Positions 8,402 through 19,145 are shown, counted from the stretch's first letter. The stretch: 64,000 bases of DNA from Bathymodiolus thermophilus thioautotrophic gill symbiont (GCF_003711265.1 NZ_CP024634.1:1240001-1304000), one strand, 5' to 3'. The notes: a model not told the origin generated them from the sequence alone. Program-made: numbers and translations.

Positions 8402-10942
8402 TTAAATCAGCACAATATGACCGTTATCAACCAAGTTGTTTAATAACCCCTCTGAATAAGCGATATTTTCCAAGGTAATGGCGATGCTCCCCTCTCTTGT
8501 TGCCTCATCATTTGAGCCGTTAACATTGCCATTAGCGCTAATATGCAATACGGCTTGGCTTTTGCTATTGCTTAAGAGTGTTAAATAGTCAGACAAGACT
8601 TTATCTTCTTGGTAACCATCCATTAAATAACTCAGGTTAATTTTATCGCCTTCGCTAGCGTTAAAATCTTTAATGGTGTCATGACCCGCATTTTGATAAC
8701 TATAAACAAAAGTATCCGCACCAGCGTTACCCGTAAGAGTGTCATCGCCTGCACCGCCGTAGAGTGTGTCGGCATGGTTGCTCCCTGTTAGCGTGTCATT
8801 GTCACCTAAACCGTGAAGGGTGACAGCCTCCCTATGCCCGCTCTTGTCTATTGTATTCTTGGCGTTGTTGCCAACAAATACATCTTTAATACCATTGTTA
8901 TTACTGTCATTAAGTAATCCATTATCAGCAATAGTCCAGTTCTTGTCCAGTAGTGCTTGGCGTGCCGTGGCATTGGTGTATTTAGTGTCATTTGCACCAA
9001 AACTTACGCCTGTTTTTATACCCTCATTGTCGGTTACATTAACATCTGACCAGCCTGCTAGTAATAGGTCGTAGTTTTCAGTGCTAAAGGCGGTTTTATC
9101 AAGTATATTATTAGCAACCTCCAGATTTTTAATATTCCAGTTACCAATATCTTGGTTGAAGGCTTTAGCGTAGTAGAACATCTCTCCCATATTTGTAACT
9201 TTGCTAACATTCCAGTTACCAATATCTTGGTTGAAAGAGTCGGTGTAGGAAAACATATACCCCATATCTGTAACTTTGTTAACATTCCAGTTACCAATAT
9301 CTTGGTTGAAAACGATAGTGCTGGCGAACATGTAGCCCATATCTGTAACTTTACTAACATTCCAATTGCCAATATCTTGGTTGAAAGCAGAAGCATCGAA
9401 AAACATCCAGCGCATATTCGTAACATTGCCCACATCCCAGCTGCTAATATCTTGGTTGAAAGCTTCGGTATAGTCGAACATTCCAATCATATTTATAACA
9501 TTACTCACATTCCAGTTACCAATATTTTGATTGAAAGCAATAGCACCAGAGAACATATCCTCCATATTTACAACCTCACCAACATCCCAGTTACTAATAT
9601 TTTGATTGAAAGGAGTTGAGGAGAACATTGAGCTTGTATCTGTAACTCTGCCAACATCCCAGTTACTAATATTTTGATTGAAAAGAGTGTCAATGAACAT
9701 ATGGCTCATATTTACAACCTTGCTAACATCCCAGTTACCAATATCTTGATTGAAAGAAGTGGCATAACAAAACATTTCTTTCATATTTACAACTTTGCTA
9801 ACATCCCAGTTACCAATATCTTGATTGAAAACATTGGCGCCATAGAACATTCGATTCATATTCGTAACATTGCCCACATCCCAGTTACCAATGTCTTGAT
9901 TGAAGCCTTCGTTATAGCAAACGCCTCGAGTAATAGTTTCGTCATAGCAAAACATATAACTCATATTGGTTGCCAACGAAGTATCCATGTTGCTAATGTC
10001 GTCGTTGAATGAAGTGTGTCCGAAGTAGAGAAAGGAAAGGTTGGCACTTTGTTCAGTGACTAAAGTTGCCACTTCATCAGTCATTATTGCTTGAGCAGCA
10101 CTATCTGTTGGATTGGTAAAGTCTGTTTTTGCTTCAATAGCAGCTTGATAACGGTCTTCTAGGTGGTAATTAACACCTTTTGCCACCATGGATAATTGCT
10201 CAACAGTGGTTTTGTCGTCATCAGGCGTGTTCCCGACATAGCCAGAATCCTCGTAAATTTTGTTAAGAACATCGGCACTACTTAATACAGTAACATTAAA
10301 AAAAACTGAGGCTGATATCAACTGAACTGCATCAATTTCATTGTATTCATTGGCACTATTGCCAATCGTTAAGCGAATTTTATTTGATAAGTAATCAAGT
10401 GCATGGGTGAGTGAAATTTTTGTGTCACTAACTTTACCCACTTGAACACCTGACATGGTGCCACCTGTTTCACCAGTATCAGTTTTTGTATAAACCGTCA
10501 CAAAAATTCCGTCTTTCATAACCTCTACTTTGCTAATTGCACCTGGATTCCATGTTTCTCTGGCAATAATATCTTTAATATAAACTGGTTCGCTATAGGT
10601 TAAGGTAAGGGTATTTGATTCGTTTATCTTTGATTTTGCCTCTGCCCATGCTTTGTCTATTTCTTGTTGATCTTTACCAGTAACCAATCCAGTATCAGGC
10701 ACACCTATTACTTGCTCAACTGAGTACCGAGTGGCGCTATATTCACTGCTAGCACTAGCGGCTATTGCCCACTGTTTTACATTAAACTCAGTGGTAAATA
10801 AGTTGTCAGAAGTAGTATTAACTGTTGTTGTAGTGGTGCTTGAGAAGAAATTATGCCCATTGGCAATAATTTTATTATTATTGTTTTCTTGGGCAGTTAA
10901 GTAATTGACTGGAATTAAAGTGTGTTTTATTGTGTTTATCAT
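8402..10942 (-). CDS. DUF285/BspA-like repeat protein with RTX-type secretion C-terminus (paralogue A)
   Basis: An 846-residue secreted surface or toxin-like protein. There is no N-terminal signal peptide. Residues about 55-225 form a beta-rich domain with YIKDIIARETWNPGAISKVE. Residues about 310-615 hold 11 tandem 25-residue repeats of the FNQDIGNWDVSKVTNM type (DUF285, often annotated BspA-like) after one divergent unit. The C-terminus has RTX-like calcium repeats (DTLYGGAGDDTLTGNAGADTF), then a hydrophobic target domain ending in NGHIVLI, which indicates type I secretion; no transporter genes are in the window. Closely similar to the neighbour at 11.2 kb, so a tandem duplication. A host- or cell-contact role is inference. 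Confidence 0.85.
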   Translation of the reverse strand: MINTIKHTLIPVNYLTAQENNNNKIIANGHNFFSSTTTTTVNTTSDNLFTTEFNVKQWAIAASASSEYSATRYSVEQVIGVPDTGLVTGKDQQEIDKAWAEAKSKINESNTLTLTYSEPVYIKDIIARETWNPGAISKVEVMKDGIFVTVYTKTDTGETGGTMSGVQVGKVSDTKISLTHALDYLSNKIRLTIGNSANEYNEIDAVQLISASVFFNVTVLSSADVLNKIYEDSGYVGNTPDDDKTTVEQLSMVAKGVNYHLEDRYQAAIEAKTDFTNPTDSAAQAIMTDEVATLVTEQSANLSFLYFGHTSFNDDISNMDTSLATNMSYMFCYDETITRGVCYNEGFNQDIGNWDVGNVTNMNRMFYGANVFNQDIGNWDVSKVVNMKEMFCYATSFNQDIGNWDVSKVVNMSHMFIDTLFNQNISNWDVGRVTDTSSMFSSTPFNQNISNWDVGEVVNMEDMFSGAIAFNQNIGNWNVSNVINMIGMFDYTEAFNQDISSWDVGNVTNMRWMFFDASAFNQDIGNWNVSKVTDMGYMFASTIVFNQDIGNWNVNKVTDMGYMFSYTDSFNQDIGNWNVSKVTNMGEMFYYAKAFNQDIGNWNIKNLEVANNILDKTAFSTENYDLLLAGWSDVNVTDNEGIKTGVSFGANDTKYTNATARQALLDKNWTIADNGLLNDSNNNGIKDVFVGNNAKNTIDKSGHREAVTLHGLGDNDTLTGSNHADTLYGGAGDDTLTGNAGADTFVYSYQNAGHDTIKDFNASEGDKINLSYLMDGYQEDKVLSDYLTLLSNSKSQAVLHISANGNVNGSNDEATREGSIAITLENIAYSEGLLNNLVDNGHIVLI
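9128..9995 (-). repeat. 75 bp tandem repeats inside paralogue A
   Basis: About 11-12 units of 75 bp, each encoding a 25-residue DUF285 unit. Units differ at scattered positions. On the plus strand the same period leaves long open frames that are not genes. Confidence 0.9.
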
Positions 10943-11157
10943 GGTTTCATCCTATTTGTATGTCAAAAATATTAAAGACGAGCAAGTTTTTCACTGATTG
11001 GTTGAACTTTGGTTTTTATATTGTAAATTATAGGCTTAGTTTTCAAAAAAACATGCGAATTGATGGATGTACAAACCTCCACAAGAGGCATTTTTGGCAG
11101 TGTCACACATTGATTAATGCATAATTCTGCCTAGTGTCAAACCTTGTGTTCATATTA

Positions 11158-14100
11158 TTAAATCAGTACAATATAGCCGTTATCAACCAAATTGTTTAAT
11201 AATTCCTCTGAATAAGCGATATTTTCCAAGGTAATGGCAGTGCTATCGTTTCTTGTTGCATCACTATTTAAATCATTCAACAATCCGTCGACATCATCAA
11301 TATTTGTTATTACAACAGCAACATTACTATTGCCATTAGCGCTAATGTGTAATACAGCCTGGTTTTTACTGTTGCTTAAGAGTGTTAAGTAGTCAGATAA
11401 AACTTTATCTTTTTGGTAGCCATCCATTAAATAACTCAGGTTAATTTTATCGCCTTCACCTACATTAAAATCTTTAATTATATCATGACCCGCATTTTGA
11501 TAACTGTAAACAAAAGTATCCGCACCAGCGTTACCCGTAAGAGTGTCATCGCCTGCACCGCCGTAGAGTGTGTCGGCATGATTACTCCCTATTAGCGTGT
11601 CATTGTCACCTAAACCGTGAAGGGTGATGGCCTCCCTATGTCCACTCTTGTCTATTGTATTCTTGGCGTTGTTGCCAACAAATACATCTTCAATGCCATT
11701 GTTATTACTGTCATTGAGCAATCCATTATCAGTAATAGTCCAGTTTTTATCCAGTAGTGCTTGGCGTGCAGTGGCATTGGTGTATTTAGTGTTATTTGCA
11801 CCAAAACTTACGCCTGTTTTTATACCCTCATTGTCGGTTACATTAACATCTGACCAGCCTGCTAGTAATAGATCGTAGTTTTCAGTGCTAAAGGCGGTGT
11901 AATTAAGCATATTGTTGGCAGCCTCCAGATTTTTAATATTCCAGTTGCCAATATCTTGGTTGAAGGCTTTAGCGTAGTAGAGCATCTCCTCCATGTCTGC
12001 AACTTTGCTAACATCCCAGTTGCCAATATCTTGGTTGAAAGTGTCAGTGTAGGAAAGCATATGCCACATATCTGTAACTTCGCCAACATTCCAATTGCCA
12101 ATATTTTGGTTGAAAACAGTAGCATCGGAAAACATGTAACTCACATCTGTAACTTTACTAACATTCCAGTTGCCAATATCTTGGTTGAAAGTTTTAGCCT
12201 GGCTAAACATCCAATTCATATCCGTAACTTTACTAACATTCCAGTTACCAATGTTTTGATTAAAGGCAGTAATGCCGAAGAACATCCAGCTCATATCTGT
12301 AACTTCACCAACATTCCAGCTACCAATGTCTTGATTGAAAGCAGTCGCATTAGAAAGCATGTAACTCATATCTGTAACTTTACCAACATCCCAGTCGCCA
12401 ATATCTTGGTTAAAGGCTTTGGCACAGTAGAACATTCCACGCATATTCGTGACCTCGTTTACATTCCAATTGCTAATGTTTTGATTAAAAACAATGGCAC
12501 TGGAGAACATACTGCTCATATTTTCAACCTTGTCAACATTCCAACCGCCAATGTCTTGATTGAAAGCAGTGGCATTGAAAAACACCCCCCTCATATCTGT
12601 AACCTTACTAACATCCCAACTGCCAATGTCCTGATTAAAGACATGGGCACCGAAAAACATGTAACTCATGTTTGTAACTTTACTAACATTCCAGTTGCCA
12701 ATATCTTGATTGAAGACCTTGGCTTGGTAGAACATTAGACTTGTGTTTGTAACATTGCCAATATTCCAGCCACCAATGTCTTGGTTAAAGGTTATGGCAT
12801 AGTGAAACATTGCATTCATATTGGTAACTTCGTTAACATTCCAACGGCCAATATTTTGGTTGAAAGCAGTGGCGTTGGAGAACATCCAGCCCATATCTAC
12901 AACCGAATTCACATTCCAATTGCCAATATCCTGGTTAAAAGCAGTAGCGCGGTTGAATATAGAGCTCATATTCACGACCTTGCTAACATCCCAATCGCCA
13001 ATGTCTTGGTTAAAGGATTCGGCGGAGTAGAACATTGCGCTCATATCGGTAACTTTACCAACATTCCAGTTACCGATGTTTCTATTGAAAGTAACGGTAT
13101 TGGTGAACATACTATTCATATTTACAACCTTGCCAACATCCCAGTCGCCAATGTTTTGGTTGAAAATAGTGGTGCAGGAGAACATGCTACTCATATCCAC
13201 AACCTTACTAACATCCCAGTCGCCAATGTCTTGGTTGAAAATAGCAGCACCAGAGAATATGTGATTCATATTTACAACCTTGCCAACATTCCAGTTGCCA
13301 ATATCTTGATTAAAGACTTCGTTATAGTAGAACATAAAGCTCATATTGGTTGCTAACGAAGTATCCATATCGCTAATATCATCATTAAAGAAAGTTTGCC
13401 CATAATAGAGAGAAGAGAGATTGGCACTTTGTTCGGTGACCAAAGTCGTTACCTCATCAGTCATTATTGCTTGAGCAGCGCTATCTGTTGGATTGGTAAA
13501 GTCTGTTTTTGCTTTAATGGCAGCCTGATAGCGGTCTTCTAAGTAATAATTAACGCCTTTTACCACCACAGATAATTGCTCAACAGTGGTTTTGTCGTCA
13601 TCAGGTGTGTTTCCAGCATAGCCAGAATCCTCATAAATTTTATTAAGAATATCAGCGAAAACTGGGGCTGATATCAATTGCACCGCATCAATTTCATTGT
13701 ATTCATTGGCATTATTACCAACCGTCAAGCGAATTTTATTTGATAAGTAATCAAGTGCATGGGTGAGTGAAATTTTTGTGTCACTGACTTTACCCACTTG
13801 GACACCTGACATGGTGCCGCCTGTTTCACCAGCGTCAGTTTTTGTATAAACCGTCACAAAAACACCATCTTTCATAACCTCTACTTTGCTAATCGCCCCT
13901 GCATTCCATGTTTCTCTAGCAACAATATCTTTGATGTAAACCGGTTCGCTGTAAGTTAAAGTAAGGGCATTCGATTCGTTTATTTTTGATCTTGCTTCTG
14001 CCCATGCTTTGCCTATCTCTTGTTGGTCTCCGCCAGTAATTAATCCAGTGTCAGGCGCACCTATTACTTGATTGGCTGAATACCGAGTAGTGGTATATTC

Positions 14101-14244
14101 GCTACTGGCACTAGCAACTATTGCCCACTGTTTTGCGGTACTAAGTTCAATGGCGTCAACCTTAGGTGTAAAGCGTGTGATTTCATTGGTTGAGCAACTG
14201 CCTGAAGTTTTTGAAGTTGAAGTGTGCTTTGTTGTGTTCGCCAT
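11158..14244 (-). CDS. DUF285/BspA-like repeat protein with RTX-type secretion C-terminus (paralogue B)
   Basis: A 1028-residue paralogue of the protein at 8.4 kb with the same layout: N-terminal region without a signal peptide, a beta-rich domain (about 50-200), a domain with LEDRYQAAIKAKTDFTNP, then 19 DUF285 units plus one divergent unit (about 285-800), RTX-like GGAGDD repeats and a type I secretion C-terminus ending NGYIVLI. It carries about eight more repeat units than its neighbour, and its C-terminal domain has an insertion (SNVAVVITNIDDVDGLLNDL) absent from A. It lies upstream of A, in the same direction, separated by 215 bp that may hold a separate promoter. An ATG with a GGGGAAGAT-type ribosome site supports the start. 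Confidence 0.86.
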   Translation of the reverse strand: MANTTKHTSTSKTSGSCSTNEITRFTPKVDAIELSTAKQWAIVASASSEYTTTRYSANQVIGAPDTGLITGGDQQEIGKAWAEARSKINESNALTLTYSEPVYIKDIVARETWNAGAISKVEVMKDGVFVTVYTKTDAGETGGTMSGVQVGKVSDTKISLTHALDYLSNKIRLTVGNNANEYNEIDAVQLISAPVFADILNKIYEDSGYAGNTPDDDKTTVEQLSVVVKGVNYYLEDRYQAAIKAKTDFTNPTDSAAQAIMTDEVTTLVTEQSANLSSLYYGQTFFNDDISDMDTSLATNMSFMFYYNEVFNQDIGNWNVGKVVNMNHIFSGAAIFNQDIGDWDVSKVVDMSSMFSCTTIFNQNIGDWDVGKVVNMNSMFTNTVTFNRNIGNWNVGKVTDMSAMFYSAESFNQDIGDWDVSKVVNMSSIFNRATAFNQDIGNWNVNSVVDMGWMFSNATAFNQNIGRWNVNEVTNMNAMFHYAITFNQDIGGWNIGNVTNTSLMFYQAKVFNQDIGNWNVSKVTNMSYMFFGAHVFNQDIGSWDVSKVTDMRGVFFNATAFNQDIGGWNVDKVENMSSMFSSAIVFNQNISNWNVNEVTNMRGMFYCAKAFNQDIGDWDVGKVTDMSYMLSNATAFNQDIGSWNVGEVTDMSWMFFGITAFNQNIGNWNVSKVTDMNWMFSQAKTFNQDIGNWNVSKVTDVSYMFSDATVFNQNIGNWNVGEVTDMWHMLSYTDTFNQDIGNWDVSKVADMEEMLYYAKAFNQDIGNWNIKNLEAANNMLNYTAFSTENYDLLLAGWSDVNVTDNEGIKTGVSFGANNTKYTNATARQALLDKNWTITDNGLLNDSNNNGIEDVFVGNNAKNTIDKSGHREAITLHGLGDNDTLIGSNHADTLYGGAGDDTLTGNAGADTFVYSYQNAGHDIIKDFNVGEGDKINLSYLMDGYQKDKVLSDYLTLLSNSKNQAVLHISANGNSNVAVVITNIDDVDGLLNDLNSDATRNDSTAITLENIAYSEELLNNLVDNGYIVLI
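11932..13365 (-). repeat. 75 bp tandem repeats inside paralogue B
   Basis: Nineteen to twenty 75 bp units encoding the 25-residue DUF285 motif. The unit sequence is shared with paralogue A, so unequal recombination within and between the two genes could change copy number. Confidence 0.9.
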
Positions 14245-14292
14245 GATCTTCCCCTATTGTTTTGTATATTGTAAACTACAAACTCAGTTTTA

Positions 14293-14483
14293 ATGGTAAA
14301 TTTTTAAACCCAGCCTTAGCCCTGCTAGGACAAGATTTAAGAAAATTACCAATTGGACAAAAATTGAATTTTGCTAATCATCCATATTTATGTAAAGGTC
14401 TTGATTGGTAAGATTCAATTTGGTAATTTTATTAAATCTTGTCCTGATAAGGTTAAGATGGATTTAAAAAAAATGCCAAGTTG
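14293..14483. repeat. Two partial, inverted copies of the 161 bp MITE
   Basis: 14293-14402 matches the right two-thirds of the MITE copies at 29.5 and 46.5 kb, ending in TATGTAAAGGTCTT. 14411-14483 matches the internal part in reverse orientation (TTAAATCTTGTCCTGATAAG). The left terminal repeat is missing. This fills most of the 14245-14558 gap; no gene is seen there. Confidence 0.75.
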
Positions 14484-14558
14484 GTTAATGACTTACACTT
14501 TATATACGACTAAATAACTGACACCCCAGTGTTTTTTTTGATTTCCACACCTGGAAGG

Positions 14559-14864
14559 TTAATTGATATATTGCCCAAACCCCGCTTTTCGAGCCTCACG
14601 CTTAGTGCCTTTGCAACCAAATTTTTCCGCAGTTTTGTAACCAGACACAGCCAAAGGGTGTTGCTCTAATACAAACACAGGTGTTCTGTGCATTTTGAAG
14701 CGCTTTAAGCCTTTGTTCATTCTACGATACCCCGCCAGATTCAATCCTGCACAGTTCTCATTGTAATACTTTACCGCACCGACCATTACCAACATTTCGT
14801 TGGGTGAGAGTGCTGGCACATTAAAACTAATGCTGAATAATAAAAAAGTAAGTGTTTTTTTCAT
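14559..14864 (-). CDS. Small secreted protein of unknown function
   Basis: A 101-residue protein with a clear signal peptide (MKKTLTFLLFSISFNVPA, cleavage near residue 18-19). The mature part is basic, with two cysteines (ENCAGL and FGCKGT) that could form a disulfide, and ends in GFGQYIN. I recognise no domain. It lies just downstream of ubiG in the same direction, with 24 bases between them, so it may be read from the ubiG transcript. Confidence 0.65.
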   Translation of the reverse strand: MKKTLTFLLFSISFNVPALSPNEMLVMVGAVKYYNENCAGLNLAGYRRMNKGLKRFKMHRTPVFVLEQHPLAVSGYKTAEKFGCKGTKREARKAGFGQYIN

Positions 14865-14888
14865 TCCTTTGTTATTGTATTTTGGGTG

Positions 14889-15587
14889 TTATTTTTGATA
14901 AAAGCATAAATAATTTACACTCACATCACTTTCAAGTTTATAAGTTTTGGTAAATGGATTGTAAGTCATACCAATCATACTTTTTAGGGTTAGATTTGAG
15001 TGCCTTGCCCATTCGTTCATTTCGCTTGGCTGGATGAATTTATCCCAGTCGTGAGTACCTTGGGGAAGAAGTTTGAGGATATATTCTGCACCGATAATGG
15101 CGAATAGATAGGATTTAGTGTTGCGATTTAGAGTGGAGAAAAACAGACACCCATGTGCTTTTGTTAAGGCGGCACAGGCATTGATAATTGAAGCAGGGTC
15201 GGGGACATGTTCTAGCATTTCTAGACAGGTTACAATGTCAAATTCTTCGGCGTGTTGTTCGGCAAATTCTTCTACAGGGATTTTTTGGTAATCTACACTC
15301 AAGCCCGATTCAAGCAAGTGCAATTTGGCGACTTCTAAGCCTGCTTCTGCCATATCAATGCCCGTTACTAATGCACCTTCTTTGGCGAGGGATTCTGCTA
15401 AAATTCCGCCACCACAGCCGACATCAAGGATTTTTTTGCCTTTGAGTGAGCCGCCACATTGTGCTTTAATGTAATCAAGTCTAAGTGGATTAATATCGTG
15501 CAAGGGTTTGAATTCAGAATTTTTGTCCCACCAGCGAGAGGCGAGGGCGGCAAACTTATCAACTTCGTTAAAATCTACATTGCTCAT
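14889..15587 (-). CDS. ubiG: Ubiquinone biosynthesis O-methyltransferase
   Basis: SAM-dependent enzyme making both O-methylations of the ubiquinone ring. The 232 residues show the family N-terminus [21 protein letters not shown] motif [14 protein letters not shown] (about 56-68), [13 protein letters not shown], and [23 protein letters not shown], which is typical of UbiG. It overlaps bcp by four bases on the same strand, so the two are co-transcribed. Confidence 0.96.
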   Translation of the reverse strand: MSNVDFNEVDKFAALASRWWDKNSEFKPLHDINPLRLDYIKAQCGGSLKGKKILDVGCGGGILAESLAKEGALVTGIDMAEAGLEVAKLHLLESGLSVDYQKIPVEEFAEQHAEEFDIVTCLEMLEHVPDPASIINACAALTKAHGCLFFSTLNRNTKSYLFAIIGAEYILKLLPQGTHDWDKFIQPSEMNEWARHSNLTLKSMIGMTYNPFTKTYKLESDVSVNYLCFYQK

Positions 15588-16033
15588 AATGCTTGCACTT
15601 CTTTTAACACCTCTTCAACATGGCCTTTAACCTTAACTTTGTCCCAAGATTTGAGAATATTACCATCAGCATCAATGATAAACGAAGAGCGTACAATGCC
15701 CATATATTCACGCCCCATAAATTTTTTTAACTGCCAAACCTTAAACAATTCGCACAAAGTGCCATCAACATCGGCAATCAGTTCAAAAGGGAAATTTTGC
15801 TTGGCTTTAAATTTTTCATGTTTATTTAAATCATCTTTCGACACCCCATAAATGACCGTATTGGCATCCACAAAAGCCTGATGATGGCCTCTAAAGTCTT
15901 GCCCCTCAGTGGTGCAACCCGGTGTGGCATCTTTAGGGTAAAAATACAAAACAATATTGCGTCCTTGCGTATCGGGGATATTGATTTCTAAATTGCTTGT
16001 CGCTTGACAGGTAGTTGGTTGAACTTTATTCAT
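15584..16033 (-). CDS. bcp: Thiol peroxidase/peroxiredoxin of the Bcp (PrxQ) type
   Basis: Thioredoxin-dependent reduction of hydrogen and organic peroxides. The 149 residues contain [20 protein letters not shown], with the peroxidatic cysteine in the Bcp signature PGCTTE; the resolving cysteine five residues later is replaced (QDFR), so it resembles the 1-Cys form of Bcp or uses another cysteine (GTLCELFK). It precedes ubiG with a four-base overlap and is divergent from lepA. Confidence 0.95.
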   Translation of the reverse strand: MNKVQPTTCQATSNLEINIPDTQGRNIVLYFYPKDATPGCTTEGQDFRGHHQAFVDANTVIYGVSKDDLNKHEKFKAKQNFPFELIADVDGTLCELFKVWQLKKFMGREYMGIVRSSFIIDADGNILKSWDKVKVKGHVEEVLKEVQAL

Positions 16034-16077
16034 AACGGTATAATTTTGATTTTTAAAATTTTAATTTTAACACTTAT

Positions 16078-17865
16078 ATGAAAAACATTCGTAACTTCTC
16101 TATTATTGCTCATATCGACCATGGAAAATCCACCATTGCCGACCGTTTTATACAGTTCTGTGGCGGTTTAAGCGATCGAGAAATGTCTGCCCAAGTGCTG
16201 GATTCCATGGACATTGAAAAGGAGCGAGGCATTACCATTAAATCACAAAGTGTTTCGCTAGACTACAAAGCCAGAAATGGCGAAATTTATCAGCTAAATT
16301 TTATTGACACACCGGGGCATGTGGATTTCTCTTATGAAGTTTCCCGTTCACTCTCTGCTTGTGAAGGCGCATTGTTGATTGTTGATGCCTCACAAGGAGT
16401 AGAAGCGCAAACAGTGGCTAATTGCTATACGGCTATTGACCAAGGTTTAGAAGTGGTATCAGTGCTGAATAAAATCGACTTGCCAGCAGCAGATCCTGAG
16501 CGAGTGGTTGATGAAATTGAAGATGTGATTGGCGTTGAAGCACAAGATGCAGTGCATGCTAGCGCCAAATCGGGGATAGGTATTGAGGATATTTTAGAGC
16601 AGATTGTAGAAAAAATCCCAGCACCAGAGGGTAATGTTGATGCGCCAATTAAGGCTCTAATTATTGACTCATGGTTTGATAATTACTTAGGCGTGGTGTC
16701 GTTGATTCGAGTGATTGATGGGGAAATTAAAACCAAAACAAAAATCAAAATTTTCTCAAATGGCAACGAACATTTGGTTGATGAAGTTGGTGTATTTACC
16801 CCTAAACGCCTTAAAACAGACAGTTTAAAAGCAGGAGAAGTAGGATTTTTAATTGCCAATATCAAAAATATTGATGGCGCACCAGTAGGCGACACCATCA
16901 CCAGTGTTAAAAATCCTGTTTCTGAAGCTTTGGAGGGCTTTAAACCCGTGCAACCTCGTGTATTTGCAGGGTTGTTTCCAATTTCTGGCGAAGACTATGA
17001 AAAATTCCGTGATGCGCTGGCAAAATTGCGCTTAAATGATGCAGCATTGCAATACGAACCTGAAAACTCTGACGCACTTGGCTTTGGTTTTCGTATTGGC
17101 TTTTTAGGCCTGTTGCACATGGAAATTGTGCAAGAGCGCCTAGAGCGAGAATACGACCTTGATTTAATCACCACCGCCCCCACTGTGGTATATGAGATTT
17201 TAGACACCAAGGGCAATACCATTCGGGTGGACAGCCCTTCAAAAATGCCAGAAAATCAGTTTATTGATGAGTTTAGAGAGCCGATTATTACTGCCAATAT
17301 TTTGGTCACCGACGAGTTTGTTGGCAATGTAATCAGTTTGTGCGTTTCAAAACGAGGTGTACAAAAAAGCTTAACTTACATGGGTAAACAGGTGTCAATG
17401 GTGTATGAATTGCCATTGAATGAAGTGGTACTTGATTTCTTTGACAGGCTGAAATCAGTCTCACGAGGTTTTGCCTCAATGGACTATCAATTTGCACGCT
17501 ACCAGACCTCTGATTTAATCCGTCTAGATATTCAAATCAATCAAGAATCGGTTGACGCCCTAGCGCTAATTATTCACCGTGAAGACTCCGTACGCAAAGG
17601 CAGAGAAATTGCTGAAAAAATGAAAGAATTGGTACCAAGACAAATGTTCGATGTCGCCATTCAAGCCTGTATCGGTGTTAAAGTTATTGCCAGAACCAAT
17701 GTTAAAGCCCTTAGAAAAAATGTAACCGCCAAATGTTATGGCGGCGATGTTTCTCGCAAACGCAAACTACTTGATAAACAGAAAAAAGGCAAAAAGCGTA
17801 TGCGTAGCGTTGGCAGGGTAGATATTCCCCAAGAGGCGTTCTTAGCGGTACTACACATTGATTAA
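16078..17865 (+). CDS. lepA: Elongation factor 4 (back-translocating GTPase)
   Basis: Ribosomal GTPase that remodels stalled or mistranslocated ribosomes. The 595 residues match the family length. N-terminal G motifs [30 protein letters not shown] and NKIDLP are followed by domains II, III and V and the LepA-specific C-terminal domain with [20 protein letters not shown]. The usual partner lepB does not follow; the downstream 280 bp hold a MITE remnant and a strong terminator. Confidence 0.98.
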   Translation: MKNIRNFSIIAHIDHGKSTIADRFIQFCGGLSDREMSAQVLDSMDIEKERGITIKSQSVSLDYKARNGEIYQLNFIDTPGHVDFSYEVSRSLSACEGALLIVDASQGVEAQTVANCYTAIDQGLEVVSVLNKIDLPAADPERVVDEIEDVIGVEAQDAVHASAKSGIGIEDILEQIVEKIPAPEGNVDAPIKALIIDSWFDNYLGVVSLIRVIDGEIKTKTKIKIFSNGNEHLVDEVGVFTPKRLKTDSLKAGEVGFLIANIKNIDGAPVGDTITSVKNPVSEALEGFKPVQPRVFAGLFPISGEDYEKFRDALAKLRLNDAALQYEPENSDALGFGFRIGFLGLLHMEIVQERLEREYDLDLITTAPTVVYEILDTKGNTIRVDSPSKMPENQFIDEFREPIITANILVTDEFVGNVISLCVSKRGVQKSLTYMGKQVSMVYELPLNEVVLDFFDRLKSVSRGFASMDYQFARYQTSDLIRLDIQINQESVDALALIIHREDSVRKGREIAEKMKELVPRQMFDVAIQACIGVKVIARTNVKALRKNVTAKCYGGDVSRKRKLLDKQKKGKKRMRSVGRVDIPQEAFLAVLHID

Positions 17866-17872
17866 GATTTGT

Positions 17873-17909
17873 TTTTGCTAATCATTTATATTTGTGCAAA
17901 GTCTAGCAA
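17873..17909 (+). repeat. MITE terminal-repeat remnant
   Basis: TTTTTGCTAATCATTTATAT followed by TTGTGCAAAGTCT matches the right end of the 161 bp MITE with a few changes. No left partner is seen nearby. Confidence 0.6.
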
Positions 17910-18047
17910 GCTTATTCTTAAGGTAAGAATAGTGTAAAAAACTGTACCATTGGAAATATATTGCCAGAAACCTATCTCAAGGTAAAAAAAATCTTGCTTT
18001 GCTCAGTGAAGTATATCTATCAATAAAGATTTTAGTTGAGTCGAAAA

Positions 18048-18097
18048 AAATCAGCGCAACTCTTACAATATAATGACAAGAGTTGCGCTGATTTGTT
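18048..18097. terminator. Strong bidirectional stem-loop terminator
   Basis: A perfect 17 bp inverted repeat (AAATCAGCGCAACTCTT at 18048-18064 pairing with 18078-18094) around a 13-base loop, with A-rich 5' and T-rich 3' flanks. It lies between the convergent lepA and S1/P1 nuclease genes and can serve both. Confidence 0.85.
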
Positions 18098-18149
18098 TAA
18101 CGATTTTTCAATAAATCCCGAAGGAGTTTAAAGCGTTTATGCGGATTGC

Positions 18150-19145
18150 TTAATATATGGAATTAAGAATATAACCTAAACGCAATCCTGCTAAGTACAC
18201 TAAATTAATTGTAGTTTGTTCAACATTCTTTAGATATTCATCGGTTAAGACGATTGCGTCTGTGCTGTGTTTTAGTTTAGCAATATCGGCATCTATGGCA
18301 GCGAATACATTGCTGTCAAATTTCTGTAAATCGTTTACCCAAGTTTTGGTGTCAAAATCCATTTGGTATTTTTTAGGATCTATTGTGGCTTTTTTTACTA
18401 TATTTGCAACAAAATCTTTGACTAAGTTTTTGGCAAAAAACTTTTCTGCATTGATAAAATATTCTTGCTCTGTTCCTGTTCTTGGTGGATATTTTTTTCT
18501 TGCTGCATCGGTTAAACATCCCATGCCATCCCAAATTGCATGTAATTTTTTTGTTCCTAGGCATTTGCCAGATGTTTTAACAAGAACTGAATTGGCGCCA
18601 TAAGTTTCTCCATAAGGATTTGTATTGGTTCGGTAAACGCCATATAGAGGCTCTGTTACATGTAGAGGCTGGTGAGCATCGCCTACTAAATGCACTAAAT
18701 ACATCAACAATAAAGATTGTTTAAATGTGCTAAGAGGGTTGTCTTTTGGGTCTTTCTTGTGTTGTTTGAATGCATATTTGATCTCGTCAAGATTCCAATA
18801 TACATCTAATTTGTAAAAAAGAACCTCTTCTGCGTTTTTTGGAAGTTTGATTTTTTGAGGATTGTGTATTATTTTGCCAGAAAAATGTGCCTTATTTAAT
18901 ATTTCAATGTTGTACATATTGTCTAACCAGTTAGCAGATATGACGGGGTCAAGTGACTTTTCAGAATCATAAATCTGATCGAGAATGTCTGATAACAAGG
19001 GTGTGATTTTTGCTCGTTTTTCTGCAGAAAGTTGGTTAAGTGCAATATGCAAAATACTTATATGTCCTTCCAGCCCATAGGCTTTGACCATTGATGGGGC
19101 GAATAACAGCGATTGGAATATTAATACATAAATAATTTTTTTCAT
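18150..19145 (-). CDS. Secreted S1/P1-type nuclease
   Basis: A 331-residue zinc-dependent nuclease or phosphodiesterase of the S1/P1 (phospholipase C-like) fold. The signal peptide (MKKIIYVLIFQSLLFAPSMVKA) is followed by mature YGLEGHISI; the family begins with WGxxGH, where the N-terminal residue and His bind zinc. Further ligand motifs are SANWLDNMY, YLVHLVGDAHQPLHVTE and HAIWDGMG. These cover the three-zinc site, so it is probably active. It would degrade RNA or single-stranded DNA outside the cytoplasm, for example for nucleotide scavenging. Monocistronic, ending at the shared terminator. Confidence 0.88.
   Translation of the reverse strand: MKKIIYVLIFQSLLFAPSMVKAYGLEGHISILHIALNQLSAEKRAKITPLLSDILDQIYDSEKSLDPVISANWLDNMYNIEILNKAHFSGKIIHNPQKIKLPKNAEEVLFYKLDVYWNLDEIKYAFKQHKKDPKDNPLSTFKQSLLLMYLVHLVGDAHQPLHVTEPLYGVYRTNTNPYGETYGANSVLVKTSGKCLGTKKLHAIWDGMGCLTDAARKKYPPRTGTEQEYFINAEKFFAKNLVKDFVANIVKKATIDPKKYQMDFDTKTWVNDLQKFDSNVFAAIDADIAKLKHSTDAIVLTDEYLKNVEQTTINLVYLAGLRLGYILNSIY

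Noticed and set aside
11956-13356. Long plus-strand open frames across the DUF285 repeats
   Set aside because: They follow the 75 bp period of the minus-strand genes, have repetitive products without known domains, and no ribosome sites; they are shadows of the repeat.
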